The translations under genes and the position numbers were made by a program. The notes below the pieces were generated by a model. It saw only the letters and a list, made by a program, of their open reading frames with translations. It did no database searches and was not told the DNA's origin. A stretch of 64,000 nt of DNA from Symsagittifera roscoffensis (lineage: Eukaryota; Xenacoelomorpha; Acoela; Convolutidae): the NCBI RefSeq assembly GCF_963678635.1, contig NC_087063.1:60334759-60398758 (forward strand). The letters are read 5' to 3'. This document shows positions 52,640 through 64,000 of this stretch, piece after piece; within the stretch, counting starts at the first letter, position 1; every line of letters begins with the position of its first letter.

Positions 52640-53480
52640 ATGATCTGAATTATAGATGCATTTTATAAACAAATTTATATACGAAATTGAGCCATCCAGG
52701 AAATTCTTGGATTTTCTCTTGGTTTGATGGTGGTTGAAGTTTGATGATTGCATCTATGCGGCATTTTATTGAAGTGATCGTATTTCCTTCGATAATATCT
52801 CCTAGGAATTTCACATTTTACACGGGTGAGAAAAAATGTGATTTATCCGGGCTGCTTTCATGTTTTCTTTCAGTAGTACTTTTGATGATATTTTTCTAAG
52901 ACAATAAATATGTCGCTTTTTGTCTGTGATTGCATGAAATTATCGTCTAAATACGTTATTGCATTTTTACTGGGAATGAGTGGTCTAAAAATTTTATTCA
53001 TGAAAGCTGAGAATGCTGCTGGTCCAATGGAAATTCCATAGAAAAGTCTATTAAATTCCTATTGTTGCTTCCCAAAGACAAAATCTGTTAAGCCTCATGA
53101 TTGTTCTTCTAGTGGCATTTGATTGTATGCAATGTTCATGTCAGCGGTTGTAAAATATTTTCCGTTTAACTTTCTGAGAATTACTTGGATTGGTTCTATA
53201 AGCCAATTACATTTAGATTCATCAATGAGTGAATTGAGATATCTTGCATCTAGTACTGTTTTCATTGATTCTCCTTTAGCTAAAATAATAACGGAATTAT
53301 GAACGTGTTTCCTTTTGGTTGTTCTTCGTTCTTTACTGGGGAAACAATTTCATATTGTTCCAGAAAATCTGGTAATCTATTTACTTTGTCTTGCAAGTGA
53401 ATTGGGACTTTACTTGCTCGTTGCTTTTTGAAAATTGCGTCAGGTTTCAGAGGTAGATGTAGTGGTGAATTTACTTTTCC
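52640..53480 (-). pseudogene. Ty3/gypsy-like reverse transcriptase, degraded
   Basis: The minus strand encodes ADMNIAYNQMPL near 53120-53160 (palm motif with the first catalytic Asp), FYGISIGPAAFSAFMN near 53010-53045, and YLDD at 52942-52953, the catalytic YxDD box. Stops (for example after PLEEQS at about 53097) and shifts break the frame. The motif order and spacing are those of a gypsy-type RT. The element is therefore recognisable but not functional here. Confidence 0.8.
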
Positions 53481-54359
53481 AACATAAAAATTTGGATGTG
53501 GCGTAAGCGATTGGTTGTTTTAGTAATAGTTCGACTAGTTGTTCAAATTCTTTTTGCGTAATTTGAGAGTGTTGAAAATTGAACATTGTGAGGAACTTTT
53601 GTTGTTCCTTGGTGTATTTTGATATCTGGATTGTCGGTTTAAAGTAAGATTTTTTTGTAAAATAGTCTGTGTTTCATTTTTTATCACTTATTGTATTATT
53701 AATTGATAATTCTTCTTTGAGAATTGTTGATTGACATTTATCTAATAATTTAAAAATTATATTCACATTATATGCTAATTCTTATGTGGGAGATATTGTT
53801 GCATTTGTTTCGCAATAACCTAGACGTTCTAGGGGTAATGTTATTTTCTATGGAAAATTATTTTATACATGTGGTGAAATGATATCTGATATTGTGCTTT
53901 TTGTGTATTTGACGGATGAGATTGTTACTCGGAAAAAATTGTGAACTGGTTTCAATTCAAAGTCTGACATGTATAGTCGTTGTTTGTTTTGTTTCATGTT
54001 ATTTTGATGGAGTTGATTTAAAGAAAAGTTGTATAAATATCGTGCTTGTGGTTTCAGGTGTTTTAGTTCTTGGTTATAAATGGGGTAGAATTTTGAAGAA
54101 AATGGCGGTTGTTTATTTAGTCTTTGAAAAAATTTAAGTGATGAGTTTTTTTTTATTTTTGTATATTTGTCTTTATTAATTGAAATATTAATAAAAGGGA
54201 TTTATTTGGTGATAAAGGGTACCCCAATGATTTTGTGTTTTTTATCTGTGATATGGTATGTCTGTTTGAAGGGTTTGGTTGAAAGTTTGTTTTGTTCCAT
54301 TGTTCGAGTAGGAATAAGGAATAGTTGTTTTTTTTTCAAAATTTGTTAAACTTGATCCT
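53481..54359. other. Decayed pol between protease and RT
   Basis: No clean frame. Minus-strand peptide pieces are short. Plus-strand frames such as 53916-54137 are by-products of composition. Confidence 0.35.
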
Positions 54360-54540
54360 TGTGCTGTAGCTAATTTGCTTGAGGTTTTTGGTGGTATCAT
54401 TTTTAGATGTAAAGATTGTATTTCGTTCCAGGTGGGAATGTTTATAATATTTGATTCTGCTTGTGAGTCTAATAAAAACTCAATTTCGAGGTCTGGTGAT
54501 TGAAAATCTATACTTTTTGGACTTTCTACAAGAAGTGGTA
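54360..54540 (-). pseudogene. Retroelement aspartic protease remnant
   Basis: About 60 codons are readable on the minus strand with FLLDSQAESNIINIP. The position between gag and RT and the LLDS.AESN pattern match a retropepsin active site. The catalytic triad D-S-G has become D-S-Q (Gln codon at 54461-54463, Asp at 54467-54469), which should inactivate it. The family cuts the Gag-Pol polyprotein. Confidence 0.55.
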
Positions 54541-54835
54541 TTGTCCAGATTTTTTCTTTGGGTAATTGTTTTTTGTTTGATGCGTTTTGATATATATTAA
54601 TTGTGCTTGAACTTACTTTAAGTTTTTGTTCAGTATAGTCTATTATTTCTTGAATATTATCAGGGTTTTGGCAAGTTTCATGTTTATTTTGGATTGGTGT
54701 TTTGATTGTATTGGTGTTTTGTACTCAATTTCAATTTGAACCATGTTTTTTGAGAGTAAATTTTCTGTTTCACTCTCATCGTCTGTGGATTCACAAGTTA
54801 CGTGATTGAGGCGTAACTCTGTGGTTTCTGTGTTA

Positions 54836-55392
54836 TCAATAACGAAGGGTCTGATTGTGCTTATTCAGTTGATTGTACATGGTTAATTTGTCTTTGATGT
54901 TCAGGTGTACTACTTCTATAGTTTTGGTGTGACTTTTGAAATTGTGGATTATTTCTGTGCGGTGATTGAGAAAAATTTCTTCGTCGATTTTGATAATTCG
55001 AGTATCTGTTTTGGTAATTGTCACGTGATCTATCGTGATAGTCATTGTATTTGATCTACGGTAGTTTGATCTATTGTTTGAATATTCTCGTGATCTGTTA
55101 TTTTGATACTGTCTATTTCTATTATTTGAATAATTTCGATTTCTTTCGTATGAGGAGTTTCTGGACCTATCGTTTGAATTGTATCATTTACGAGAGTTTG
55201 AACGGGGCCTGTTTTTAACGAAGTTCGAATAATTGCTTCTATTTGAAATTGATCTTGAAAAATTATTTTGATATCCATTGTTCTGACTATTTGATCAACA
55301 ATTTCTATTGTGTGAGAAAATTCGTGAATTTCTTTGATCTGGAGATCTTCCACGATAGTTATATCTGTAGGGTGATTGTTGTCTAGAGACAT
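54836..55392 (-). pseudogene. Gag basic tail (Arg/Asn/Ser-rich), frame-shifted
   Basis: Two overlapping frames cover the region 3' of the zinc knuckle. In one phase it reads as a repetitive Arg-Asn-Ser-Tyr tail (RNRQYQNNRSR-like), typical of an RNA-binding Gag C-terminus. The frames called from the sequence are other phases that stay open because the repeat tolerates shifts. It runs toward the acidic end of Gag near 54780 and then to the protease. Confidence 0.5.
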
Positions 55393-55483
55393 TATAAATG
55401 TCAGCGAGTTGTTTGCCTGAACTCTCGTTACTATGAATGTTTTTGTTTGGTAGATTTTGGTCTTTTTTCATGTATTGGTAAAA

Positions 55484-56514
55484 CTATTTAATTGGTTCTC
55501 TGTGTTTTTGTGGTTTACTTTGATTATCTTGTTGTTTTAGTCTACTTTCAGCAATGCTGTGTCCGTATCTACGGTAATAGTAAAACCATTTTTTGAATGA
55601 TGGTTTACTTTCAAAGTTTTGATATTTCTCGTAGATATTCAATATTTGAGTGATTTTTTTAGCTGGTTTAGTGTCAAAGTCATGAATATTATTTTTTTGT
55701 GAAGTAGTGGTTTGGATGTTATTTACATATTGTAATTTTAAATTTTCTACTTTTTCCAATTTACTAATGATTTCGGCTTGCTCTACTTTAGCTATTAGTT
55801 TCTGAAGTGTATATTGGGTTCTCGAATTGAAGATGGATGTGATGCTCTCTTTTTCAAAGTTTTTTTTTGTAATTGAGGTGTTAGAGTCACCATTAATATT
55901 TCTGTCACTTTTGTACTATTAAAATCATCTGTATTAAGGGAATATGCTTTTCTTAATAGTGTTTCAACTCTTACTGCTAATTGTTTAATTGTTTCGTTTG
56001 GGATTCTACGGAAGTCATTGCATAAAACTCTTTGGTGTTGATTGTTCCTTTCGGAGTCGAACAATTTTGAAAATTTTTGTGTAAGTCTTTTCCAATCTGA
56101 TTTAATATCTATAGGTTAAACTGGAAACCTTTTTTGGGCTGCGCCATCAAGTGTGGTTTGGATTTGGCCTGTGCGTCTATGTATCCAATTTTGTTGGAGT
56201 GGTGTTTTTACTTGTTCAGGTCCTATATGAAGATGGTTCAGGTCCTATAAAATCAAATTTGCTGTTGGAGCTTATAAAAAGTTTTCTACGGAGTATTCGG
56301 GATCTGTTCCTGTGAATACCATTAATGGCTGATTTGAATATATCGAGGATCTACCCATAAGGTATGGATTCATTGTCGTTATTAGTGATTCTGCGGCATT
56401 TGGTATCTGAGAAAAATTCGTAGGTTTAGTCTTTGTTATTTCATGTTTTTGTAGGTTATATGATAGTGGGATTTCATTTTGGATTTGAGTTGGTTGATAA
56501 TTTTGTGTATTCAA
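55484..56514 (-). pseudogene. Gypsy-like Gag capsid and zinc-knuckle region
   Basis: Frames at 56272-56514 and 55795-56064 read as a gypsy-type capsid (NPYLMGRSSIYSNQPLMVF; FDSERNNQHQRVLCNDFRR; AYSLNTDDFN). The 55484-55759 frame contains FYYYRRYGHSIAESR, a CCHC knuckle in which the three Cys have been replaced while Gly-His remain. The capsid assembles the particle and the knuckle binds RNA; both are damaged here. Frameshifts separate the pieces. Confidence 0.65.
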
Positions 56515-57146
56515 TGGGTTTTGTGATTGAAAATTAGTATTGTATGAGGTTGGGTGATATTTTGTTTGTCTTCGTTCGTTTCGTGTATATGGTTCGAAAA
56601 GATCTGGTAGATAGAAAGGATCTGATTGATCGATGTTCCAGTTATTGTGATGATAATTTGTGTTAAATCGTTGATTTTGATAATAATAATCTTCGTCATC
56701 TGAGTAATGTGGTTGATTCCTAACTTGATGTTTGTTTGATATGTTTTTTGTTGTTGGAAAAATGGGTAGTTTTCGCTACAAACCAGTGTAGCTCGTGGCT
56801 GGTGGTTAAAAAATAGTGATTGAGAAGCTTGTTGTCGTACATTTTGGTTTTGTGATTGCGATTGAATTTGACTATTCGTATTGAGGGGTTTTGTTGCTTC
56901 GGATTTTTGGAAAAAATTATAGTTATGATCTGACAAGTTATTTTTATTTGATGTCTTTTGTTTATTTGTTTTTCTTGATGTTGTTATTGGCCTAAATGTT
57001 TGATAGTCCATTTGTGAATATTTTGGAAAAACTGAAGGTTTCACAGTCGTTTGTATAGTTGTTTGTGGAAATACTGTGTTTTTATTTTTTGGAGTTGTAA
57101 GTGTCGGGTGAACAGGAGAAATGCTTTGTTGTGTCGTTGTTGACAT
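56511..57146 (-). CDS. Gag N-central part, Gln/Asn/Thr-rich
   Basis: An open frame of 211 codons starting with ATG (MSTTTQQSISPVH). The first two thirds are low-complexity Gln/Thr/Ser, with a PRATLVCSENYPFFQQ block. The last part changes phase relative to the two gag-derived copies on the right. It continues the 57381-57887 segment after a damaged stretch and is a linker between matrix and capsid. The two right-hand copies keep the same sequence up to the deletion point. Confidence 0.55.
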   Translation of the reverse strand: MSTTTQQSISPVHPTLTTPKNKNTVFPQTTIQTTVKPSVFPKYSQMDYQTFRPITTSRKTNKQKTSNKNNLSDHNYNFFQKSEATKPLNTNSQIQSQSQNQNVRQQASQSLFFNHQPRATLVCSENYPFFQQQKTYQTNIKLGINHITQMTKIIIIKINDLTQIIITITGTSINQILSIYQIFSNHIHETNEDKQNITQPHTILIFNHKTH

Positions 57147-57380
57147 TGTTTCAACTATTCTTTATTTACGAAATGTGATGGGGTTTGAACATCTTGCTGT
57201 GTAAGATTTCTTGCTGAGTTTAAACTATTATTTCCTTCTCTATCTGTGAACATTGAATTATAGTTTATAGGTGTTGCATCAATAGTAAGTAGATTTTTTC
57301 TAACATAATCTCAATTGATGGAAATTGTGGTGATTGCTAGACTTGAGATGTCAGTTGGTACTTTCAAAAGGGTCCCAAAC

Positions 57381-57887
57381 TTAACTTGTTTCGTCTGCCA
57401 ATATATTTTCATCGTCTGAGGTTTGTGGTTGAAAATTGTTTCTTGCTACTGATATCAGATCAAGATTATGGACAAAATTATCAATTATGAACCATGCTAG
57501 TATTTTTTGTAGCTCTTGTTTAACATTTTGTGATATTTCTTTATTAGGGAGATTTTCATGTATCGTGCTTAAAAATTTTGAGAAAATACTTATTTCTTGT
57601 CTTACAGCTGTATGTCGCGATGTTTGAATTGAGGAGGCACCTTGTTTTTTTTTCAATTCTAGTGTAGATAGATAGCTATAAATAATTGTGAATACATCGT
57701 TTGTGAATATTGAATTTGCTCTTTGTGAACTTTTTGTTGTATATTTTTTTATAAAATCTGTAAGAACTTTCGAGAATTCTACATCTATATCGCAAAATTG
57801 TACTTGTCCTCGGGAGAGATCATTTAGTGTTTTTATAAAAAACGGGACTATTGAGTTATCGTCAAAACTTTCGTCGTACCCGATCAT
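57381..57887 (-). CDS. Gag N-terminal (matrix-like) part
   Basis: 168 open codons with ATG (MIGYDESFDDNS). It is helical, Leu/Ile/Phe-rich with acidic patches (FCDIDVEFSKVLTDF; YSYLSTLELKK). Similar sequence, more decayed, recurs at 60250-60600, confirming that it belongs to gag. It is the first recognisable part of the element on the minus strand. No myristoylation site is visible. Confidence 0.55.
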   Translation of the reverse strand: MIGYDESFDDNSIVPFFIKTLNDLSRGQVQFCDIDVEFSKVLTDFIKKYTTKSSQRANSIFTNDVFTIIYSYLSTLELKKKQGASSIQTSRHTAVRQEISIFSKFLSTIHENLPNKEISQNVKQELQKILAWFIIDNFVHNLDLISVARNNFQPQTSDDENILADETS

Positions 57888-58095
57888 GTTTTATATTTTA
57901 AAACTGTTGTTAGTGTGTAACTTTCAATATTTCTTATTGGTTGATTCCAATTATAAAAGCGTATTGGTTTGTTGATATATCACTTTTTATTTTGCGATAT
58001 CCTTTTATTGATGATGGTGTTGTGGCTTCTGTGTCGAAAAAGTTTATTTGGTCGTCGATTGTGTTGTTTTTAATTATGGAATCGTTTAATCTTTC
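57888..58095 (-). other. 5' leader side of gag
   Basis: It resembles 60770-60930 (TTATTGGTTG..TCCAATTA, then CGTATTGGTTTGTTGATAT). A 90-codon minus-strand frame (57934-58206) covers it but has no other support. It is probably the untranslated leader or an upstream gag exon. Confidence 0.35.
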
Positions 58096-58589
58096 CAGAA
58101 AAAAAAAGAAAGTTAACTTAAGTGACTGTTTAAAGATCCAAGGAACACCTTGATGATCTGTTTTTTTAGTTGAGATAAAATTTAAGAGAAGACGAGGATA
58201 AGCCACGATAAAAATTATTGTAAAGGTTCAAGTGTAAAAAGTTCAAGGTCAAACGTTAGGATGATGTTAGTTTTGTGTAATTTGCAGTTATTTTCAGGTG
58301 ATGAAGCTGGGACAAAGAAATGATTATTGAATTGAAATTAATAGATGACAGATTATTAAAACTAACGATGATTTTTTGCTTTAAATAATTTTTGTATTTT
58401 TAATGAATAAATTATTTTATTCAAATTGTTTTAATATACTGCAGATTTTTGGAGAGAACGACTTGTGTAGTTTTTATCAGTCGTTATTGTATAAATAGGG
58501 GTTTTGGAAATTGTCAAGATTATTTTGGTAATAGTTCAATTCTGTGTTTCGTGTTCATTTTAATCTGAAGCATAATTATTAAATGTATA

Positions 58590-60600
58590 ATTTCTGCTTC
58601 ACTTTCATCGTCTGTGGATTCGCAAGTTACATGATTGAGGTGTAATTCTGTGGTTTCTGTGTTATCAATACCGGGAGGGTCTGATTGAGTTTCCTCAGTT
58701 GATTGTACTTGGTTACTTTGTCCTTGATTTTTAGGTGTACTATTTTTGTAGTTTTGGAGTGATTTTTGATATTGTGTAATATTTCTGTGCGATGATTGAG
58801 AAAAATTTCTTTGTCAATTTTGATAATTCGAGTTTCTATTTTGGGAATTGTCACGTGATCTGTTGTGATAGTTATTGTAATTTGATCTATGGTAGTTTGA
58901 TCTATTGTCTGAATAGTCTCGTGATCTGTTATTTTGATACTGTCTATTTCTATTATTTGAATTATTTCTGGATCTATCGTTTGAATAGTATCGATTACGA
59001 GAGTTCGAACGGGAACTGTTTTAGGGAAGTTTGAATAATTGCTTCTATTTGAATTTGATCTTGAATAATTATTTTGATATCGATTGTTTTGACTGTTTCA
59101 TCGACTGTATCTATTCTGTGAGAAATTTCGTGAGTTTCTTTGATCTGGAGATTTTCCACGAAAGTTATATCTGTAGGAAGATTGTTGTCTAGAGGCATTA
59201 TAATTGTCAGGTAGTGGTTTGCTTGAAATGTTGTAACTGTGAATAACTGTGAATGTTGTAACTTTTGTTTCGTAGATTTTGGGGTGATGTATTGTTTGCC
59301 TTTGTTCGTTTCGTGTATATAGTTCGAAAAGATCTGGTTGATAAAAAGGATCTGGTTGATCGAATTTCTAGTTATTGGGATGATGATTTGTGTTAAATCG
59401 TTGATTTTTACCATAGTAATCTTCGTCACCTGAGTATTGTGATTGATTTCTAACATGATGTTTGTTTGCTATTTTTTTATTTTGTTGAAAAAATGGGTAG
59501 TTTTTGCTACCATCCAGTGTAGCTCGGGGGCTGGTCGTTAAAAATTACTGATTGGGAAGCTTGTTGTGGTGCATTTTGATTTTTTGATTGCGATTGATTT
59601 TGACTATTCGTATTGGGAGTTTTGTTGATTTGGATTTTTGGCAAAAATTATAGTTATGATCTGAGAAGTTATTTCTCTTTGATGTCTTTTGCTCATTTGT
59701 TTGTCTTGATGTTTTTACTGGTCTGAATTTTTGATACGCCATCTGTGATTATTTTGGAAAAACTGAAGTTTTCACTGTCGACTGTATAGTTGTTTGTGGA
59801 AATACTGTGTTTTTAATTTTTGGAAATGTAAGTGTCGGGTGAATAGGAGAAATGCTTTGTTGTGTCGTTGTTGACATTGTTTCAACTATTCTTTATTTAC
59901 GAAATGTGATGGGGTTTGAACATCTTGCTGTGTAAGATTTCTTGTTCCATTCAAATTTTTTTGGTTAATAGATATAGAATTTAAACTGTTATTTCCTTCT
60001 CTATCTGTGAATTTTGAAATATAGTTTATAGGTGTTGCATCAAAAGTAAGTGGAGTTATTCTAACATAATCTCTATTGATAGAAATTGTGGTGATTACTT
60101 CACTTGAGATGTCAGTTGGTGTATTAATAAATGATGGATGAAACCATTCAGGGTCCCAAACATAATATGTTTCGTCTGCCAATATAGTTTCCTCGTGTGA
60201 ATTTTGTGGTTGAAAACTTCTTCTTGCTAGTGATATCAGGTCAAGGTTATGGACAAAAGAATCAATTAAAAACTATGCTAGTAGCTTATGTAGATCAAGT
60301 TTAACTTTTTGTGATATTTCGTTATTAGTGAGATTTTCACTGGTTGTGCTTAAAAATTTTGAGAAATTACTTATTTCTTGTCTTACAGCTGTATGTCGGG
60401 ATGTTTGAATTGGGGAGGCACCTTGTGTTTTTTCAATTCAAGTACAGATAGATAGCTATAAACAATTGAGAATTCATCAATTGTGAACATTGAGTTTGCT
60501 CTTTGTGAAATTAGGTGTTGTGTATTTTTTATAAAATCTGTAAAAACTTTCGAGAGTTCTACATCTATGTCGTCTGTTCGTATTTGGTTTTTGTCGTTAT
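58590..60600 (-). pseudogene. Gag derivative lacking capsid and knuckle, copy 1
   Basis: From right to left: decayed matrix-like part (60250-60600), YYVWDPEW segment (59886-60182), Gln-rich linker (59545-59742), then frames at 58995-59456 and 58627-58854 with the Arg/Asn/Ser tail. Relative to 54.8-57.9 kb, the capsid and zinc-knuckle part (about 1 kb) is absent and the linker joins directly to the basic tail. It ends in the acidic STDDESEAE part and then leaves gag for unrelated sequence, so no pol follows. Confidence 0.55.
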
Positions 60601-61902
60601 TTTGCTTTGGTGATGCAATTTCGATTGTGAATATACCATAATCTGATGTGATAAATTATATATCTTTTAGTTGGAAATCAAGGATTTGTCGTTTTGTTTG
60701 TAGTTCAGGGAATTCTTTTTTACATGGGCTAATTCCATTTTCAAATAAGTTTACAATTAAGTTATGGCAAAACATCAATATGTCTTATTGGTTGCTTCCA
60801 ATTACATAGGCGTATTGGTTTGTTGATATATGACTTTTTTATTTTGCGTTTTCCTTTTATTGATGTTGGTGTTGTGACTTCTCAGTCGGAAAAAATATTT
60901 AGTCGTCGATCGATTTATTTTAGCTTATGAATTATTTTAATTCTTGAAGGTCCTGTATTGTGTTTGCGTCTGATTCTGAGACTGCGTTTGGACAACAGAG
61001 TTTGGTAGTTCACGAATATACGCGTCACACTTTTGGTGCTCGTGACTCGCCGACTTGTGCGAATTTCGCTTTGCAGAAGATTACATCGGATAATCAAGCT
61101 GAGTACCCCGAAGCTGCTTCGACTGTTGTCAAGAAGCTTCTGCGTTTTTTTTGTTTCTGCATTTTTTTGTTTTGAAAATCGTTTTCTGATAAATTGTTTT
61201 TGTTTTGTTATGATTGTCTTTTGTCGTGTCTGTCGCTTTGATCTTATAGATCCTATTGTTTGTCTGTGGTGTTAATACAATGTCGTACCTTTCGTTTTAA
61301 TTTAAGCAATTATGTGATACGATTTTTTGTTTGTTACCTAGATTATCTCCTGACATAAGGTTTAGGATGATGGATGCAATATTTGGGTTAGAACTTTTTA
61401 ATTTCTTAAACTGTTATTTTTTACGCGTTTTGTGTGGTTATCTTATCTTGGGGCATAGGCTGTCGTGGTTTGACGGGTTGGAGAGAGAGAGAGAGTATTA
61501 TATCGATTCGTGAGAATAATTTTTTTTCTCGTGACTAAGTTCTAATTTAAGATAAACTTACCTAATCCTACTTAGGGGTTGTGATTTGTGATCAAGGGTT
61601 GGAGAATAGTAAATCAATCCACAAGGCTCAGGTATAATAAGAACGCAAGTAGATCGTTAGATACTATTTTATGATTTACTAAGCTTAAGTCTTTTAGCCT
61701 GAGTCATCTAAGAGGAAGGGAATCAAGTGAAGAATGAGTAAGCGAAGTTCTTCAGTTTAGTTTAATTAAAATGGTTAGTTTTTTCAAAAGTTTCTATAGT
61801 CCTGGCTCTTTGATAAAGATTGGGTTGTGAATCGACCTTTGAGGTCGTTAGACACTTTTCAAAAATGTGGGGAGGTGGGGGGGGGGGGGCAAAATTGATG
61901 AT
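60601..61902. other. Leader-like and unmatched DNA between gag copies
   Basis: 60770-60930 matches 57900-58095. The rest has no gene. It holds a (GA)n stretch at 61483-61496 and a G-rich run at 61869-61889. I could not match it to an LTR. Confidence 0.4.
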
Positions 61903-64000
61903 CAGAAAAAAAAAGTTTATTTAAGTGACTGTTTAAAAATCCTTGAATGATCTGTTTTTATATTGAGATAAATTTTAGGAGAAAACAAGAATAAGCCTTA
62001 ATAAAATATTATGTAAAGGTTTAAGTGTGAAAAGTTTAAGATTAAAGTTTAGGATGATGTTAGTTTTGTGTAATTTGCTGTTATTTTTCAGGTGATGAAG
62101 CTGGGATGAAGAAATGATTATTGAATTGAAATTAATAGATGACAGATTATTAAAACTAACGATGATTTTTTGCTTTATATTGTTTTATTCAAATTGTTTT
62201 AATATACTGCAGATTTTTGGAGAGAACGACTTGTGTAGTTTTTATCAGTCGTTATTGTATAAATAGGGGTTTTGGAAATTGTCAAGATTATTTTGGTAAT
62301 AGTTCAGTTCTGTGTTTCGTGTTCATTTTAATCTGAAGCATAATTATTAAATGTATAATTTCGGCTTCACTTTCATCGTCTGTGGATTCGCAAGTTACAT
62401 GATTGAGGTGTAATTCTGTGGTTTCAGTGTTATCAATACCGGGAGGGTCTGATTGAGTTTCCTCAGTTGATTGTACTTGGTTACTTTGTCCTTGATTTTT
62501 AGGTGTACTATTTTTGTAGTTTTGGAGTGATTTTTGATATTGTGTAATATTTCTGTGCGATGATTGAGAAAAATTTCTTTGTCAATTTTGATAATTCGAG
62601 TTTCTATTTTGGGAATTGTCACGTGATCTATTGTGATAGTTATTGTAACTTGATCTATGGTAGTTTGATCTATTGTCTGAATAGTCTCGTGATCTGTTAT
62701 TTTGATACTGTCTATTTCTATTATTTGAATAATTTCTGTTTTTTTTTGTACGAGGAGTTTCTGGATCTATCGTTTGAATAGTATCGATTACAAGAGTTTG
62801 AACGGGAACTGTTTTTAAGGAAGATTGAATAATTGCTTCTATTTGAATTTGATCTTGAATAATTATTTTGATATCGATTGTTTTGACTGTTTCATCGACT
62901 GTATCTATTCTGTGAGAAATTTCGTGAGTTTCTTTGATCTGGAGATTTTCCACGATAGTTATATCTGTAGGAAGATTGTTGTCTAGAGGCATTATAATTG
63001 TCAGGTAGTGGTTTGCTTGAAATGTTGTAACTGTGAATAACTTTTGTTTCGTAGATTTTGGGGTGATGTCTTGTTTCCCTTTGTTCGTTTCGTGTATATA
63101 GTTCGAAAAGATCTGCTTGATAAAAAGGATCTGGTTGATCGAATTTCTAGTTATTGGGATGATGATTTGTGTTAAATCGTTGATTTTTACCATAGTAATC
63201 TTCGTCACCTGAGTCTTGTGATTGATTTCTAACATGATGTTTGTTTGCTATTTTTTTTTATTTTGTAGAAAAAATGGGTAGTTTTTGCTACCATCCAGTG
63301 TAGCTCGGGGGCTGGTCGTTAAAAATTACTGATTGGGAAGCTTGTTGTGGTGCATTTTGATTTTTTGATTGCGATTGATTTTGACTATTCGTATTGGGAG
63401 TTTTGTTGATTTGGATTTTTGGCAAAAATTATAGTTATGATCTGAGAAGTTATTTCTCTTTGATGTCTTTTGCTCATTTGTTTGTCTTGATGTTGTTACT
63501 GGTCTGAATGTTTGATATTCCATCTGTGATTATTTTGGAAAAACTGAAGTTTTCACTGTCGACTGTATAGTTGTTTGTGGAAATACTGTGTTTTTAATTT
63601 TTGGAAATGTAAGTGTCGGGTGAATAGGAGAAATGCTTTGTTGTGTCGTTGTTAGCATTGTTTCAACTATTTTTTCATTTACGAAATGTGATAGGTTTTG
63701 GATATCTTGATGTGTAAGATTTCTTGTTCCATTCAAATTTTCTTGGTTAATAGATATAGAAATTAAACTGTTATTTCCTTCTCTATCTGTGAATTTTGAA
63801 ATATAGTTTATAGGTGTTGCATCAATAGTAAGTGGAGTTATTCTAACATAATCTCTATTGATAGAAATTGTGGTGATTACTTCACTTGAGATGTCAGTTG
63901 GTGTATTAATAAATGATGGATGAGACCATTCAGGTTCCCAAACATAATATGTTTTGTCTGCCAATATAGTTTCCTCGTGTGAATTTTGTGGTTGAAAACT
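61903..64000. repeat. Tandem gag-derivative unit 2 (cut by window end)
   Basis: It matches 58096 onward with a period of about 3.77-3.81 kb and scattered substitutions and small indels. For example, about 30 bases of the 58390-58420 AT stretch are missing near 62180. It continues past the window. Confidence 0.65.
62360..64000 (-). pseudogene. Gag derivative lacking capsid and knuckle, copy 2
   Basis: Same arrangement and same internal deletion as copy 1: frames at 63530-63964 (clean, 144 codons, starting MADKTYYVWEPEW), 63326-63523, 62582-63235 (217 codons ending in the Arg/Asn/Ser tail) and 62395-62622. It is better preserved than copy 1. Sharing the deletion shows the derivative existed before it was duplicated. 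Confidence 0.55.

Larger units (their letters stand above)
58096..61902. repeat. Tandem gag-derivative unit 1 (about 3.8 kb)
   Basis: It starts at CAGAAAAAAAAAG and recurs from 61903. The unit holds a 3' flank (58096-58590), a capsid-less gag (58590-60600), a leader-like part (60770-60930) and an unmatched 1-kb part with a 14-G run near 61877. Confidence 0.65.

Overview
The window looks like repeat-rich nuclear DNA of an invertebrate animal. It is AT-rich, every recognisable gene belongs to a mobile or virus-like element, and coding signals are eukaryotic: polypyrimidine-AG splice acceptors, TATA boxes, AATAAA signals followed by GT-rich tracts, LTRs, and a Polinton/Maverick-type protein-primed DNA polymerase B. 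No host gene, rRNA, intact tRNA, CRISPR array or bacterial operon was seen. Species cannot be named from the sequence.

Region 1 (1-9655, minus strand): a visibly more GC-rich LTR element. The two LTR copies agree over 244 bases with one mismatch. It has a primer-binding site copied from a tRNA 3' end, a purine tract, a long leader full of structured repeats, and a reading frame that once encoded a polyprotein of about 1,800 residues. I see no protease, reverse transcriptase, RNase H or integrase motif in it. A second, strongly diverged copy lies at 26.1-31.9 kb. The two copies share conservative protein substitutions, so the protein was under selection, but I do not recognise it.

Region 2 (about 10.7-36.9 kb): very AT-rich DNA, probably a decayed Polinton or related large DNA element. 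It holds a satellite-like array with monomers of about 450 bp, four copies of a small minus-strand gene block (R1-R4), a 3-kb tandem duplication, and a promoter-like array of about ten CRE (TGACGTCA) sites ahead of a TATA box. A broken plus-strand PolB pseudogene follows. It stops at 26.1 kb, where the LTR of the second polyprotein element is joined to it. Past that element, 32-36 kb has only small unrecognised plus-strand frames. A short inverted repeat at 10.7 and 36.9 kb may mark the ends of the DNA element.

Region 3 (36.9-39 kb): more balanced base composition, with one degraded minus-strand gene of unknown kind.

Region 4 (39-64 kb): the plus strand is strongly T/G-rich, so the minus, coding strand is A/C-rich. 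This is a decayed Ty3/gypsy-like retroelement read right to left: gag (57.9-54.8 kb), protease, RT, RNase H and integrase (54.5-50.1 kb), then hydrophobic, proline-rich and cysteine-containing env-like frames (49.4-40.7 kb). The env-like part carries nested tandem duplications of 96 bp, 256 bp and 2,378 bp. To the right are two further tandem copies (period about 3.8 kb) of a gag derivative that has lost its capsid and zinc-knuckle segment.

Nearly every gene is interrupted, so protein descriptions refer to ancestral frames. Starts are uncertain, and several long open frames have no ATG.
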